Assembly (NCBI RefSeq): GCF_910592395.1
Contig: NC_088313.1
Span: 9,862,501-9,926,500, forward strand
Direction: 5' to 3'
Length of the DNA stretch: 64,000 nt
Origin: Lineus longissimus
Lineage: Eukaryota; Nemertea; Pilidiophora; Heteronemertea; Lineidae
In this document: one piece after another, positions 21,931-32,844 of the stretch
How positions within the stretch are numbered: position 1 is the stretch's first letter
Layout of the letters: each line of letters opens with the position of its first letter
The notes under the pieces: generated by a model
What the model saw: only the letters and a program-made list of their open reading frames with translations
Told to the model about the DNA's origin: nothing
Database searches by the model: none
Translations under genes and position numbers: made by a program

Positions 21931-23136
21931 AGTGTTGTGGAAATGTGGAATGTCGGAAGCAGAATGTCGGAAGTGGAATGTCGGAAGCAGAACCCGGTTA
22001 TACTGGCCGTCCGTATGGCGCGTTGCTGTGATCTGTAGGCATAAGAACAAACTCAAATTCAAAATGCTTGAGGTGGATTGTAATATAATCGTTCCTGTCG
22101 CTATTCAGAACTGCAAAGGGGACACCCTTCAGATTGTGATTTCTGTTTACTTGCTATGACGCAGGCAATCATAAAATAACTGAGACATTCCTTGAAACGG
22201 TGGATGCTCTACAAGCGGTTGTGGACCTTAATGGCCTTCTTGCGCCAATCAAGCTGTGTTGCGACTTGAACATACAAATCCCACGGACTAATCGTTTATC
22301 TGGTGCTAATTGGTTTAAAAAGCGCTCGTTTAATAGGCACTCTAAGATTGTGCATGACTTTCTCGTCGGGAACAACAGTAATAGTAAATTGCGAGTACGA
22401 TTTCCAAGAATAATATCTGCGCAAAAGCCTAACCTTCCAGGTTTCCAGGTTTCCAACTTTCCGGAAAGTACAGGCAACCCTAAGAAAACTTTGTTTTCTT
22501 GCCCAATTCACACAAATTCCAAGTTGCCAAAACGCCACCAATTCACTATTACTACACCCTGTAGAGACCTTTCTCGACGAACACAGAGTATCGATTGCAA
22601 AAGGCCTACATTCAGTTAAAATCATATGCCAGATGTTGAATATCAGAAGCATAAACATGTATCACACAATGCCCTTTTGTTTGTTAATCTGTTTCCGCAA
22701 GCGTTTTCGAAGCGGTGAATTTCCTCGCCAAAAATGATTAACAAACAATAGGACATTGTGTTTTTAAAACTTATGACTCGAGGCAACAATGGGTTTAAAA
22801 TAGCTTTGAATATCATTTAACCACCTGATCGCAAACATGAATGCTTTTAATTAAATGCGTATTACAGGTGTTGTATGGGACACAAATGGCATTGTGATAC
22901 TCCATCCCTAGGCGTAAACCGAACAACGCTAAATGACTTTCCTTAATTAACCAGTACCACCGTTTCAGGTTAACGATACTGTGCTTTCGTCAATTCAAGA
23001 TAATTTCAGATTACGGACTGATCATGCGCCAATCAATGTATTTTCAAATGCCAATTGGGTGCCAAAATGAAACACGAAGTAATGATCTATATAAGGTAAG
23101 TGCTATAAGATAGGACACTTTTTAGCTAAATAAATA
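21931..23136. other. Non-coding stretch with a short TGGAATGTCGGAAG tandem
   Basis: At 21940-21995 the word GAATGTCGGAAG is repeated four times. The rest has no supported gene. Confidence 0.35.
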
Positions 23137-23280
23137 ATGATTATCTATTGCCTACAATGCAGAGCTTTTACGTCAAATACAGGTAAAATAGCCCGCCATA
23201 AAACCTCCAATGGTCATGGCTATGTGACATTTAAATGTGGTAGATGTGGGAACAAGAAAAGTAGTTTTGTTAAGAGGTAA
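23137..23280 (+). CDS. Small zinc-ribbon protein (47 aa)
   Basis: Intact 47-codon gene, too short for many ORF cut-offs. Two CxxC pairs (CLQC near residue 5, CGRC near 34) and a basic C-terminus form a zinc ribbon. Very small proteins of this form accompany packaging ATPase and capsid genes in adintovirus-like and Polinton-like elements, as far as I recall. The ATG is preceded by AAATAAATA. Function unknown; DNA or RNA binding is a guess. Confidence 0.6.
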   Translation: MIIYCLQCRAFTSNTGKIARHKTSNGHGYVTFKCGRCGNKKSSFVKR

Positions 23281-23306
23281 TTTGATAAAAATATCATTAT
23301 GTAAAT

Positions 23307-23498
23307 ATGGAGAGGACGTACAAATATGTACCATCAAAAGAGTACTTTAACAGACATGAGAACCAATGGGGTCCTGAACAGGAGTATTTTCGTCGTAGGT
23401 TTATCCCTGGCATGCCAATCCGACATTGTAGCTCGAAAGCCGAGCGAAGCTCTCTGGACGTAGTCCAGGCTCTAATTCTTGATGTGCCTATGTCATGA
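23307..23498 (+). CDS. Short hypothetical protein
   Basis: Starts 26 bp after the zinc-ribbon gene at an ATG in GTAAATATGG context. The first 43 residues (with YKYVPSKEYF and QWGPEQEYFRRRF) look like genuine coding sequence; the last 20 residues are encoded by the intergenic repeat at 23431-23473, so the native stop has probably been lost. No family recognised. Confidence 0.4.
   Translation: MERTYKYVPSKEYFNRHENQWGPEQEYFRRRFIPGMPIRHCSSKAERSSLDVVQALILDVPMS
23431..23473. repeat. Intergenic palindromic repeat, copy 1
   Basis: Contains AAGCTCTCTGGACGTAGTCC (23447-23466), with the small hairpin GGAC-GTA-GTCC, plus GAGCGAAG. The same 20-mer recurs exactly at 25435-25454 and 25726-25745; a related degenerate cluster lies at 24250-24330. 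All copies fall between genes of block 1. Confidence 0.75.
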
Positions 23499-23806
23499 GT
23501 CCTACCCCTGATGTGCCTATGAACACATTACCAAGAATGAAACAGTATGCTACAAGCACTGAAACTGATGCCGTTTTATGCCACAATTGTAAAAGATGGA
23601 CACTATTTGAATACAAGAGAGATTTAAACCAAATGAGGCATGGTGATACGTTTACATACAAGTTCTGCATCACTTGTAATGTGATTGTTTACGGTGCTGT
23701 GGTCTTAAAACATCTTGAGATAAACATTGAGAATAAGACACGATACTTTGACTTCATAATTAGAAGGCTTGGCCAGAGACGTCTGTCAGAAACAGTAGTA
23801 CATTAA
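23495..23806 (+). CDS. Second zinc-ribbon-like protein
   Basis: A 103-codon frame with two CxxC pairs: CHNC (about residue 29) and CITC (about residue 58), separated by a basic stretch, suggesting a zinc ribbon. The ATG overlaps the last codon of the preceding frame and is derived from repeat sequence, so the native start may be at a later Met. Unknown function; the location between the small zinc-ribbon gene and the tail genes suggests a virion or transcription accessory role, which is inference. Confidence 0.4.
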   Translation: MSPTPDVPMNTLPRMKQYATSTETDAVLCHNCKRWTLFEYKRDLNQMRHGDTFTYKFCITCNVIVYGAVVLKHLEINIENKTRYFDFIIRRLGQRRLSETVVH

Positions 23807-24107
23807 TTAAGAGATACTGTTGAAGCTTCTTTGCATGGCTACTTCTGATGCCCAAGAAAATGGTTATGTAATGCCAGATATGAAAAGACAATTCAGTGGG
23901 CATTTAAAACTGGTAGGGCACTCGGTAAGCCTCAATTAACTGAAGACAATTTACAGATTTGAGGTTGGTTTACCATGCATATCTCAGATACCTACATTAT
24001 TGCGGGAGTAAAGTAACCATAAATTACCATGTGTTATACACCAAGCTTTCGATAAGTTAAAAATTTATTATTTAGTGCTGAATCCTTCTTGAGCTAGCGA
24101 AGAACAA

Positions 24108-24308
24108 ATGAAGGATTTGGATAAACTATGGTATGAATTCACAAGAAGTATTGTCTTCAAGACTTACAGACTTGTGAAGGAAAAAAGAAGATGCATTAAC
24201 TCGATCAGCAGAGTGACGTTTTACTTAGTGCCCTGGATGGTCAAGAGAGTCGAGCTATGCGCGAGCGAAGCACTCATGATGAAGTCAGGCACTCATGACT
24301 ATGTCTAA
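24108..24308 (+). CDS. Possible gene fragment
   Basis: A 66-codon frame, Lys/Arg-rich in the middle, whose C-terminal third is again encoded by the palindromic intergenic repeat. No family recognised. It may be a remnant of a larger broken gene covering 23.8-24.3 kb. Weak. Confidence 0.2.
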   Translation: MKDLDKLWYEFTRSIVFKTYRLVKEKRRCINSISRVTFYLVPWMVKRVELCASEALMMKSGTHDYV

Positions 24309-24479
24309 CAGGACTACGTCCGAGTAAAAAAGTCAGGATCTTACCATGTAGCTTAAAGGCCCAAAAAATCTATTCAAAAAATCTATTCAATCTATTGCTC
24401 TCATGACAAAGTCAGATCGAGCTTTGCTCTCAGGTCACAAGACTGATTCAGGTCAGATTTCCATACTATTGAATACAGT

Positions 24480-25094
24480 GAATAATCCGACATCCACAGT
24501 AAATGAATCAGATGGGAGTAATTAACCCAGCTAACTCTAGTTCAAACCCAGTTAACCCTATTGCAAGTACTTACCAACATAATGCAGCTAACTTTTAACA
24601 GAACAGTGCCAGTTACCAACATAACTACACAACAAAGCAACAAGACACTACTAAGTTGTCAAATAGTTCAAATCTAGTTAACCCTAGTCAAGGTCTTGTC
24701 AATTCTAGTCAATGATTAATCAACCGTAGCAGTCAACTAGGCTCGACTACGAATCAACTAGCCTCGACTAGCAGTCAACACGTGTTAACTGATAGTGGTA
24801 CTGAAGCCAAACAAAACCTGGAAGTGCTAGTAGCCACTGGTAAAAATAAGGATTTCCATGAATAAACATATTACTTTTAATGACTTAGATAGTATGACAG
24901 AGAAGGAAATCTTGATGCACCATAGAATCTACCAGACAAAGATAGCTGTTAGACTTAATGATTCATTAGGTAAGACAGTCTTAAAAGCTTACACTAAAAT
25001 TACAAAGTTGTTCTTGCCTGTTGATGATGCAGATGCTCTCTATGAAGACTTAAGAAATGATTACATAGTTACCAATGAACTGGACAAGTGGTGA
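24480..25094 (+). pseudogene. Asn/Ser/Gln-rich protein with conserved C-terminal domain
   Basis: The N-terminal half is low-complexity, repeating NSS and NPV/NPS words, with several in-frame TAA/TGA codons. The C-terminal domain (about 24825-25094) contains LEVLVATGK, ITFNDLDSMTEKEIL, SLGKTVLKAY and LYEDLRNDYIVTNELDKW. The same domain is in block 2 at about 48620-49000, where it reads FTFNDLDYMSEKF and LYEDLRNDYIVMTELDRW. A frame change near 24855 separates the two blocks. Family and function unknown; conservation in both blocks indicates a structural gene of the element. Confidence 0.6.
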
Positions 25095-25197
25095 GGATGG
25101 TTGAGTCTGAGGATGGGAGCATTAACTGCATTGGCATCATCAACTCTGATCTCTTTAGGACATTGTCAGGATGGATACGAAAATTCAATTAAGATAA

Positions 25198-25389
25198 ATG
25201 GAAAACAATCAGGAGACCCCTGTAGCACAAGCGACAGCGAGTGAAAAGCCTAAGAAAGCCAGATTACAGAAGCAGTTAGCGTGTTCAAGAGAGTGAGGCA
25301 AAAGGTCTCAAGAATTCAAGCGGTTAAAAAGGGACAAGACAACATTCAAAGAACCAGAAGCTGAACCAGAACTAGAGTATGAATAAAAT
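25198..25389 (+). pseudogene. Small basic protein, one nonsense codon
   Basis: Starts at ATG 25198 in AAGATAAATGG context. Acidic/polar start, then a basic stretch with KKARLQKQLACSRE. An in-frame TGA (about 25295) stands where block 2's homologue (49034-49449) has Leu in SRELGKRS; the frame then continues to TAA at 25387. Homology to block 2 is clear from ACSRE/AWSRE and GKRSQEF/GKRSSEL. Function unknown. Confidence 0.55.
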
Positions 25390-25399
25390 GTCCCTGATC

Positions 25400-25757
25400 G
25401 AGCTATGCTTGATCGAAGTTCTCATGACGAAGTCAAGCTCTCTGGACGTAGTCCAATAAAACCGTCTCTAGGACATCATCTAATATGACATTCTATGTAG
25501 TTGGAGCAGGTATTGTTTTGGTTGCTTTCGTTTACTTCTTCCCTAAGTTTAAGAGTAAACTTGTGGGGTCAGAAGAGGTTGATAAAGTTAAACGTGAAAG
25601 GCCAGAAATGGTAAGACCAGAAAAGGCTGACAGAGTTAACAAAAACAACCTTTGTTTCATGGAGTAATCCGAATTCGTCACAAGAGCATGACAAAGTAAC
25701 AGGACCAAATCTCGAATGCCGAACAAAGCTCTCTGGACGTAGTCCGGGGCTCGAATC
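25400..25757. repeat. Intergenic palindromic repeats, copies 2 and 3
   Basis: Exact copies of AAGCTCTCTGGACGTAGTCC at 25435-25454 and 25726-25745, one on each side of the small membrane gene, with adjacent ATCGAGCTATGCTTGATCGA and CTCATGACGAAGTC words. They mark the gene borders of block 1. Confidence 0.75.
25485..25667 (+). CDS. Small single-pass membrane protein (60 aa)
   Basis: Residues 2-21 (TFYVVGAGIVLVAFVYFFP) form an N-terminal membrane helix, followed by a charged Lys/Glu-rich tail. The frame is intact. It is the last plus-strand gene before the convergent polymerase. Small membrane proteins are common in the virion gene block of such elements, but no family is recognised. Confidence 0.45.
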   Translation: MTFYVVGAGIVLVAFVYFFPKFKSKLVGSEEVDKVKRERPEMVRPEKADRVNKNNLCFME

Positions 25758-25899
25758 TAATCAAATACATTAATCTTAGTTTCAAGTGAAAAATGTAAAA
25801 CAACTGGTGTTCCTGGAAATTGACCAGCTTGGCATATTCATCAGTGATTTCAAATAAGAGATGATTTGCAGATTTATTCACAACTTTATTACAATTAAG

Positions 25900-27590
25900 C
25901 TCATATCTCTAGTTCTTTATCTCACTTGAGTTACTGTTTTCAAGACAGTCAATGTAGTCATCGAATGAGATATCTCTCTGAACCACGTTCTTGGTAATTC
26001 CCCTCAATTTCATTGCTTCTGAATCTTTTGCCCTGTAAGCATACAACTTACTTCTCAATGCAATGAATTATATCATCTCATTCCTCCTAGCTCATCCTAT
26101 AAGTAACTTTGTACCTTCTTCTTGCTAGTGTCATAGTGTGGATGATCCTTAGGGTAGTTACTGAAGTCGGAATGGTCCTTCGTCAAATCGTCTGTCTTTA
26201 ACTTTAAGACAAAACTGTCAGTGTCAAAATACAGTAGTTCCAGGTTCTTCTCACCAAAGTAAGGTTGAAGAACATCATAGTATAACTCATACATTAATAC
26301 CTTGGACAATTCCAAGACTGTAGCACCAATGTAAATCGGTTAGTTGAACCTCATTGATGTTTTCCTCATGCTAATAGCTGCATTCTGTTCGTCAAATATG
26401 CAAATTGAAGAAAACCTAGGATTAGGCATGAAGCTCCTGGCTCTTTCTCCGTCTGAGATCAATTGAATTTCCATCCTGTTCCTTATTACTGTAAAACGAA
26501 TTGTTCATAAGTTTAAAATAATCTTTCTCGAAATTAGTAGTAGAATCCATCCTTTTTTTACTTTTAAAATCCATGTAGGACGCCAACCACATTGACTGCT
26601 TGAAACTGATCACAGAATGAACCTTCTTAAGTACCATTCCTTGCTTTCAGTAAAACTGGAGCATCCTGTAATGCACTATGTAGTTAGTTTTATCCTTTTG
26701 TGTCAGTATTAACTTTTCTACATTAGATCTTTTCTCATTACCAAGTAACTCTATCTGGTAAGGACTTAATTCATCATCGTCGATTGAGAGAGATTCAGGA
26801 CAGAATGGAAATTTCTTTGATTTGAACTTGATGTTTTCGGGATAAGTCAAGTCGACCTCTAAGAAATAGCCTACTTCACTGTGCTTAGGAATTCCTAATA
26901 TCTCTTCTGCAGTAATGGATTCGAGCTCTTTGTCTTCCATCATCTCAAAACTGCCGTAAGGCTGAGGTTCCATCATTACCCAACCGTAAAGATTATTTGC
27001 ATTGTTGTAGAGTAGCTTGTGGTGGTCATCGGCCTTAACGTGTCTTGTTCCCATCACTCCTGGAATGCCTCCTCTTATTGCCCTTTCAAAAGTAAGTAAA
27101 ATGTTGGTGTCTGTAAGAAGTTCTAGGTTTATCTCAGTGTATTTCAAACCAGCTTGTCAGGTTAAGCCAGGTGCTGAGTAACAGTGACAAGGATTGATCT
27201 GAAAGTAGTTCAAACTGAAATCCCTGAATTTCTCGAATAAATCAGCTAAAAGTAACACATCGGTTTTGAGGTGCAAGTCGATGAACTCTCCATGATCCAT
27301 GATCGTAATATGATCCTATATGTTTTTTGCCTCTTCATAAGCTGAATCATGTGCCATTTCATTCTTTAATTCATCAAAGAACATAGAATTCTCTAAGTAA
27401 GTAATTTGGTAACTTTCATGTGATGTGTAAAATGAATAAGGAACTGATCCTTTCTTTCTTAATAGTTTAAAATCCTCAGTACTGGGAAACATCTGTCTTG
27501 CAATTTTGAAGTCAGCATCTACCATTGCTTTGGTTATGTTGTCTAAACCGGATTGAAGGAATCTGTATGAGTCTAAAAACCTAAAACACC
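25900..27590 (-). pseudogene. Family-B DNA polymerase, block 1 copy
   Basis: C-terminal two thirds of a protein-primed type B polymerase as found in Polinton/adintovirus-like elements. Motifs on the minus strand: LLRKKGSVPYSFYTS (27420-27470), DLHLKTDVLLLADLFEKFRD (Exo III region, about 27230-27290), NANNLYGW (motif A, about 26990), MNNSFYS (motif B, about 26500) and FDTDSFVLKL (motif C, about 26210). Two conserved Trp codons are TAG (about 27315) and TGA (about 27158), and one Leu codon is TGA near 26650; frameshifts split motif B from C. The N-terminus is missing: at about 27590 the sequence passes in frame into gypsy integrase. Confidence 0.8.
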
Positions 27591-27828
27591 CGGCTTGAAC
27601 TTCATACACTGGGGGGTCTTCACCCATTCTTCGTGAATTTTCTCCTCCCAGTATGAACGCAGCTTTCCGGGGCCACAACGCTCTGATAGATTCCTCACCA
27701 GCACTCGATCGCCAGCCTCCAGGACCGCACTCTTGACCTTCTTGTCGTGTCTCACTTTGGCTCTTCCTAACGACTTCTCCGACTTCTTCATTGCAATCTT
27801 GTAGGCGGTTCGCAATCTTTCGATCCAT
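27316..27828 (-). other. Chimeric open frame: gypsy integrase to DNA polymerase
   Basis: One uninterrupted 170-codon minus-strand frame starts in gypsy integrase C-terminal sequence (including DPPVYEVQ) and crosses near 27590 into polymerase sequence starting CFRFLDSYRF. It is produced by the insertion/deletion junction of the two elements; nothing suggests it is expressed. Confidence 0.7.
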
Positions 27829-28096
27829 TTCGATGCTATCCCGTCCTCCTTTGTCTTTATCCCAAATACCACATCCACAGGAAGCCTGGGTGACCTTCCA
27901 AACAGCAGGTAGTGAGGAGCGTACCCTGTCGACTCATGTCTACAGCAGTTATAGGCGTGAACCATCTGGTTGAGGTGACTCTTCCAGTCTTTCTTCTGCT
28001 CCTTGGTCAGGGTCGACAGGAGCGAAAGAATTGAGCGATTGAATCGTTCAGCCTAACCATTCCCAACTGGGTGATATGGTGTTGTCCGTACATGCT

Positions 28097-31093
28097 TTAT
28101 CCCTGTGAGCTGCTCCAGCCTCCGGAACAAAGAGCATTCAAACTCTTGACCCTGGTCATGCAAAATCTTTCCACTATAGCCAAACCTCGGGAGAAATCAT
28201 TGAATAGCTTGTCTGCTTCAGTCTTTCCCGACTTATTCTTGGTTGCATAGGCCTGTGCAAAGCGGGTGAAATGATCAACTATCACAAGTATATATTCAAA
28301 ATTCCCCTTTGATCGTTCCAAGTGCATGTAGTCGATCGAAATCATCTCGAATGGGCTGCTGGTCTTCACTGGCACGAGGTTCGCTCTGGGCTTGATCGCT
28401 GGTCTCTTGTCCTTTATGCAGGTACATTCTTTGGTGACGAAATGAGTGATATCACTAACCATCCCAGGCCAATGGAATATTTCCCTCGCCAACGAAACCA
28501 CTCGATCCACTCCCAGATGTCTCATTTTCTGGTGCAATCCTTCATACACTCGGCCTCTGTACTTCTCAGGCAGACACATTTGCTGGACATTGGTGTCATC
28601 CTGGAGATAACATGATCGCCATAACAACCTCGTCTCATCAATCGTCAATCGCTCCCAATCTCGGGTCCAGGCCTTGCACGATGGACTTGCTTTCTTGAGA
28701 GTGTTTGGAGTTGGTTTCTGTTCTCCGCGTAGCCAAGTCTTCACTTGTCCCAAAGCTTCATCCTGGTCCTGCGCTTCAGCAATCTCCTCTCGTTGCAACG
28801 TCACGATGTTTCCAAGCCCCATGTCGCTGCCGGCATCATCACTATCCTCGTCTATCGATACCCAGTTCATATCGATGTCACTGTCACCCATCCCAGTCTT
28901 TTCTGCCAAGGCGAGGAAGGTTTCTTTCTCCACACATGCACTGCAGTCGGCCATGTACGTCTCTGCATGGTCTCTGCTCAGGGTATCTGCTGCTTGATTA
29001 GACGCTCCTGGCTTATAGTGGATTTTTCGGATCTTGTAATCAGCTAATTCAGCCACCCATCGCTGTCGCGTTGCATCTAATTTGGCCGATGTAAGGATGT
29101 ACGTTACAGGGTTGTTGTCCGTGTAAATATCGATAGCTGGAGCATAGTACAGGAAGTCCCTAAATCGCTCCGTCAAGGCCCACTTTAACGCGAGGAATTC
29201 CAACTTGCTCGAGTGATAATTTTTCTCCGCTGGGGTTAGTGTCCTTGACCCAAATGCCACAATACCAAGCCTGCCTGAATCCGACCTCTGGTATAAAATT
29301 ATTCCGAGACCAAGCCCACTAGCATCCGTGTGGACAATGAATGGTTTCTGAAAGTCCGGATATGCCATCACTCTTGTTGTCATCAACTCTTCGATGATGT
29401 CTTCCAGCGCTGCCTGGTGTTCATCTGTCCAGTTGACCGGCTGTTTCTTGTGGGGCTGTCCCTGCACTCTTGTCTTGCCATCAGCTCCTTTCTTGGTTTT
29501 CTTTGGCTTGTTCTTCATTTCCTCTGGCATCTTCAATAGATCGTACAACACATGGGCTCGCTTACTGAAATTCGGCACATATTTCCTGTAGTATCCGAGT
29601 AGTCCCAGCATCTGTCTTACATTACCAACTGTGCTGTAATCTTTCTCCTTGAGACAGTTGAGGGCCTCGGTGTCCTTTGGATCCATCCTGCTTCCATCCT
29701 TTGACAACAGTTGGCCCAGAAATCTCACTTCCCGTCGGAATAAGAAGGTTTTCCTGGGCTTTAACTTGATCCCTTTTGCTTTTAGTCGCCGCAGAACCTT
29801 CCTAACCGCATCTACGTGGCTGCTGAACGAATCTGAGTAACACAAGATATCATCCAGGTACGGAACGGCACACTCATCTCTCAGTCCTATCAGCGTCTCT
29901 TCCATAAAGGCTTGAAAGGCTGCGCTACAACCGCTAGCGCCAAATGGAATACGGACCCATTCCATCAAAAACCACGGAGTGGCGAATGCTGTGTATGGTC
30001 GACATTCTGGCTTCACAAATCCCTGGTGATAAGCTTTCCCTTGATCCAGTGTTGAAAACCACGTGTTTCCCTTCAGGTTGGCAAGGGTATCCTCTATCCT
30101 GGGGATGGGCTGCTGCGGGACGATCGTCTTGGAATTCAAGGCACGAATGTCGCAACACAATCTCAGCGAGTTGTCAGACTTGCGCACACAGACCATCGGG
30201 CTCGAGTAGGGTGACGTAGACTTCTGGATGAATCCCTTGTTCGATAGATCCATCAGATGATCCTTGACTTCTCGATACAGTGGATGTGGTACAGGACGAT
30301 AACCACACTTCACTGGCGTCTTGTCATGGAGTTCGATGTTGAGCTGTAGATGCGGTGCACATCCGATGTCATCATCATCCCTGGCAAAGGCATCACACTC
30401 CTTTATCAACATCTGGCCGACTATTTTCTCTTGTTCTGGAGTAAGGTCCGATCCAAGGTCAACCTCTGGGTCAAAGGTCGGTTGTTTGTCGTCATGGTTA
30501 CCAGTCTGGTCATTTGTCTGATCAACTACTGGACTACAAGGACTAGCACTATCGCTACTTACCCGATTCACCTCATTGATACTTACGTCCATTGGTTCAT
30601 CTTGTTTTGCTTTTAGGGCTTCATTCACAATCTCGGGTGGTCTCAACCTGATCACAGATTTCACCGGTTGCAGTGTCCCCATGGTTGTACCTTTCTTCAA
30701 GACAAAAGGAGAGCATGCATGGTTATGTACGTGAACATTGAAACTGTAAGTTGACCCTTTAGTTAACTTTACCACTGCCTGCTGTATCACAATCTGGCCC
30801 TCATGGAAAACAGTATCACCAGGTGAAAATAACGCTACCTTGTCGCCACATAATGATCCCGAGTGGACCACACACTTCACAACCTTTGATTCACCTGCCG
30901 GTATCATTACACGTTTTGAGGCAAGCTTTGCAGCCCCAAAATTCGATACGTCACTTTCCTTCTTGATAGTAGAGACCACAGAGTGTACTACCCCACTCTC
31001 TTTACCAGGGAGGTTAAGATTTCCTCCATTTTCGATGAGTTGGGAGATCACATTATAACCTACGATAGGCCTGTTGAGGTTCAAACCAGTCAC
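28097..31093 (-). pseudogene. Gypsy pol: RT, RNase H, integrase
   Basis: A long open frame of 998 codons. [33 protein letters not shown] (motif A), [13 protein letters not shown] and [11 protein letters not shown] (motif C). RNase [43 protein letters not shown] and the final [13 protein letters not shown]. Integrase: HHCC region with [20 protein letters not shown] and CTCIKDKRP, then the core from [11 protein letters not shown] to [17 protein letters not shown]. The frame is lost near 28190; the rest of the core and C-terminus (to 27590, including AYNCCRHESTGYAPHYLLFG) follow in other frames with a TAG at about 28055. Residues 1-150 carry a dUTPase-like or spacer region I do not recognise. 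Confidence 0.85.
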
Positions 31094-31149
31094 AAGAAAA
31101 GGTACCCAGAGAGGATCCCCCCTGACTTGACACTAACTGACACCTCAAC

Positions 31150-31600
31150 CCAACCCACATATGGCAAAGTACCGCCACAAGCTGATTGTCAACACCAAAT
31201 CCTCTGCAAAAAGCTCCCTTAAACCTCTTAGGCTACCAGAATTACAATGCTTCTCAACCCAGCTCATCGACCAGGCAAACTTGGGCGCCAGTGTCCCATA
31301 GCACCTCCTGTCCAGTCCCATTAAGTTCGATCTTAGCAATGCACTTTTCGCCCACCAGTTTGACCAACGACGCATGAGACTTCGGAGAAAGTTCGTGTAC
31401 TGTCCCCTTTAATTCATCGACCGTCACGGACGTCCTCTGGTTTAACTCGATTTCCAAGGATTTGATGGCCCTGCACAGCTGCTTATGGCGCGCACGGTCC
31501 TTCTCTTGGCAAGCTTTCGAACCGGGCGGCGTGACAACCTCTGCACCGAAGATTCCCCACAGCTTTGCATTGTGGGTGACAACATTCAGGGGAACGACGC
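31150..31600 (-). pseudogene. Gypsy protease with upstream zinc-finger-like region
   Basis: Protease active site EVLWDTGAQVCLVDELG lies at about 31254-31310 on the minus strand. Upstream (31400-31600), cysteines and histidines CCHPQCK, RCRGCH and CQEKDRARHKQLC are spread over two frames in a spacing that suggests a MYND-type zinc finger broken by one frameshift. The MYND assignment is tentative. Confidence 0.55.
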
Positions 31601-31607
31601 TCTGGAT

Positions 31608-32782
31608 CTACTGTTTCCCCTGCGACAGTAGCTCTCCCCCGTTTTCCGAGACATTCCGGTCCTGTTGGGATCGTTGCTGCAACTGTGGGCACTCCGATTT
31701 GCGGTGCCCATTTGAAAAACACTTGAAGCAATGGTCACAAGTATTGTTACCCTTTTCTTGGCATCTAGAACAGATACCGCGCCTCCTTGTCCTCCTCGGT
31801 TGCTGCTGATTCTCACCAGAACTGCTATTATTCGTCTCTGGTCGCACCCTGCCCTTCAGCTCTGCCATCTCTATCTTTAAGGCCCGCAATCCCGCCAGGA
31901 CAGCATCCTGAGCACTGGCCCCTGCCCCGTTGGACGATGTTTCGACTTTAGCCACACGGGTGGACTTGCTCCTGCCTAGACGTCCATCGCGGTCCTCAAG
32001 TCGGCGTGTGATATCATTCAGTGACTGCAACAGCTGCTCATCTGACGTGTACGTTTTTAATACACCATCCATTTTCATTCGGAGCCTATCGTCACGGATC
32101 CCTGCCGATATGGACTGGTTGAACTGCCCCTTCACTAGCTCAGCGTTGTACTTATTTGTGTTCTCCTTGTCGGCAAAATGTATCTTTTGCCGCAGTTCTA
32201 GTGCACGGAACATGAAGTCTTGAGGAGTCTCTTTACCATTCTGGGTAAACGTGTACAGTTCCTGAAATGACTCCGTGGCACTCGGCTCTAGAATGTCCTG
32301 ATAATCGATAATACCATTTTAAGTGTCGGCTCGTCACGGCCCTCAAGGTACCCGCGGAGACGTGACGCTGGCTGGATACCCCTGTCCACAATCTCAGTGT
32401 CACTATATCCTTTTTCCTGGCCAGCAGTGACCTGACGCAGGAAGCCCATATATGCGAGGCCGTTGTTACCTTCGCCGATCCCTCCACTTAGTTTGAAATC
32501 CTTCCTCCACCCGGCCAGTTTATGACCAGTGGTGCTAGAGGTGCTCCCACCTGCACATAGTCCACGGATGACCTCAAGCATGTCTGATAAGTATTTCACA
32601 CCCTTATCGTCCTCTCCCTTACTCTTTTCGATCACCACATCCAACGAAGCTAAAACCTCTGTCCCCGAAAGTCCCGTCGTCTCGATGCCGCAACGTTTTG
32701 CGATATTGCATGCCTTGTGCGACTCCAACGTGTACAGCTGTCGCCGGACATCCCCCACAAGCTGGATACGTCTATCGCCCAT
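31608..32782 (-). pseudogene. Gypsy gag with CCHC-type fingers
   Basis: Starts at ATG 32780-32782, 42 bp downstream of the primer binding site. The first part (to about 32310) is open; one frameshift there joins it to the second part, which begins around RALELRQKIHFADKE. The C-terminal segment (about 31680-31780) contains CSRCQEKGNNTCDHC and CFKCFSNGHRKSEC, the nucleocapsid-like Cys/His cluster. Ends at 31608. Confidence 0.75.
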
Positions 32783-32824
32783 CTCGTTGTTACGTTACTG
32801 GACCCTCAGGTGTGTAGATTTTAA

Positions 32825-32842
32825 TTCCCGGCTGAGCCCCCA
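32825..32842 (-). promoter_or_regulatory. Primer binding site, tRNA-Pro-like
   Basis: On the minus strand TGGGGGCTCAGCCGGGAA lies two bases after the LTR end (TAACA). It matches the classical tRNA-Pro primer site at 15 of 18 positions by my comparison. Confidence 0.6.
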
Positions 32843-32844
32843 AA

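Larger units (their letters stand above)
23137..27590. mobile_element. Virus-like element block 1 (Polinton/adintovirus-like)
   Basis: Small plus-strand genes (zinc ribbons, an Asn/Ser-rich protein, two short tail genes) followed by a convergent minus-strand family-B DNA polymerase. Three of the genes have counterparts in block 2 (34.3-49.7 kb). The right end of the polymerase is cut at about 27590 by the gypsy element. A 20-base repeat and related palindromic words sit between its genes. The polymerase and two plus-strand genes carry nonsense codons. Confidence 0.6.

Noticed and set aside
25900-27590. Stop-codon reassignment (TGA/TAG for Trp or Leu) in the polymerase
   Set aside because: The block 2 copy has normal codons at the same sites and both copies also contain frameshifts; these are mutations.
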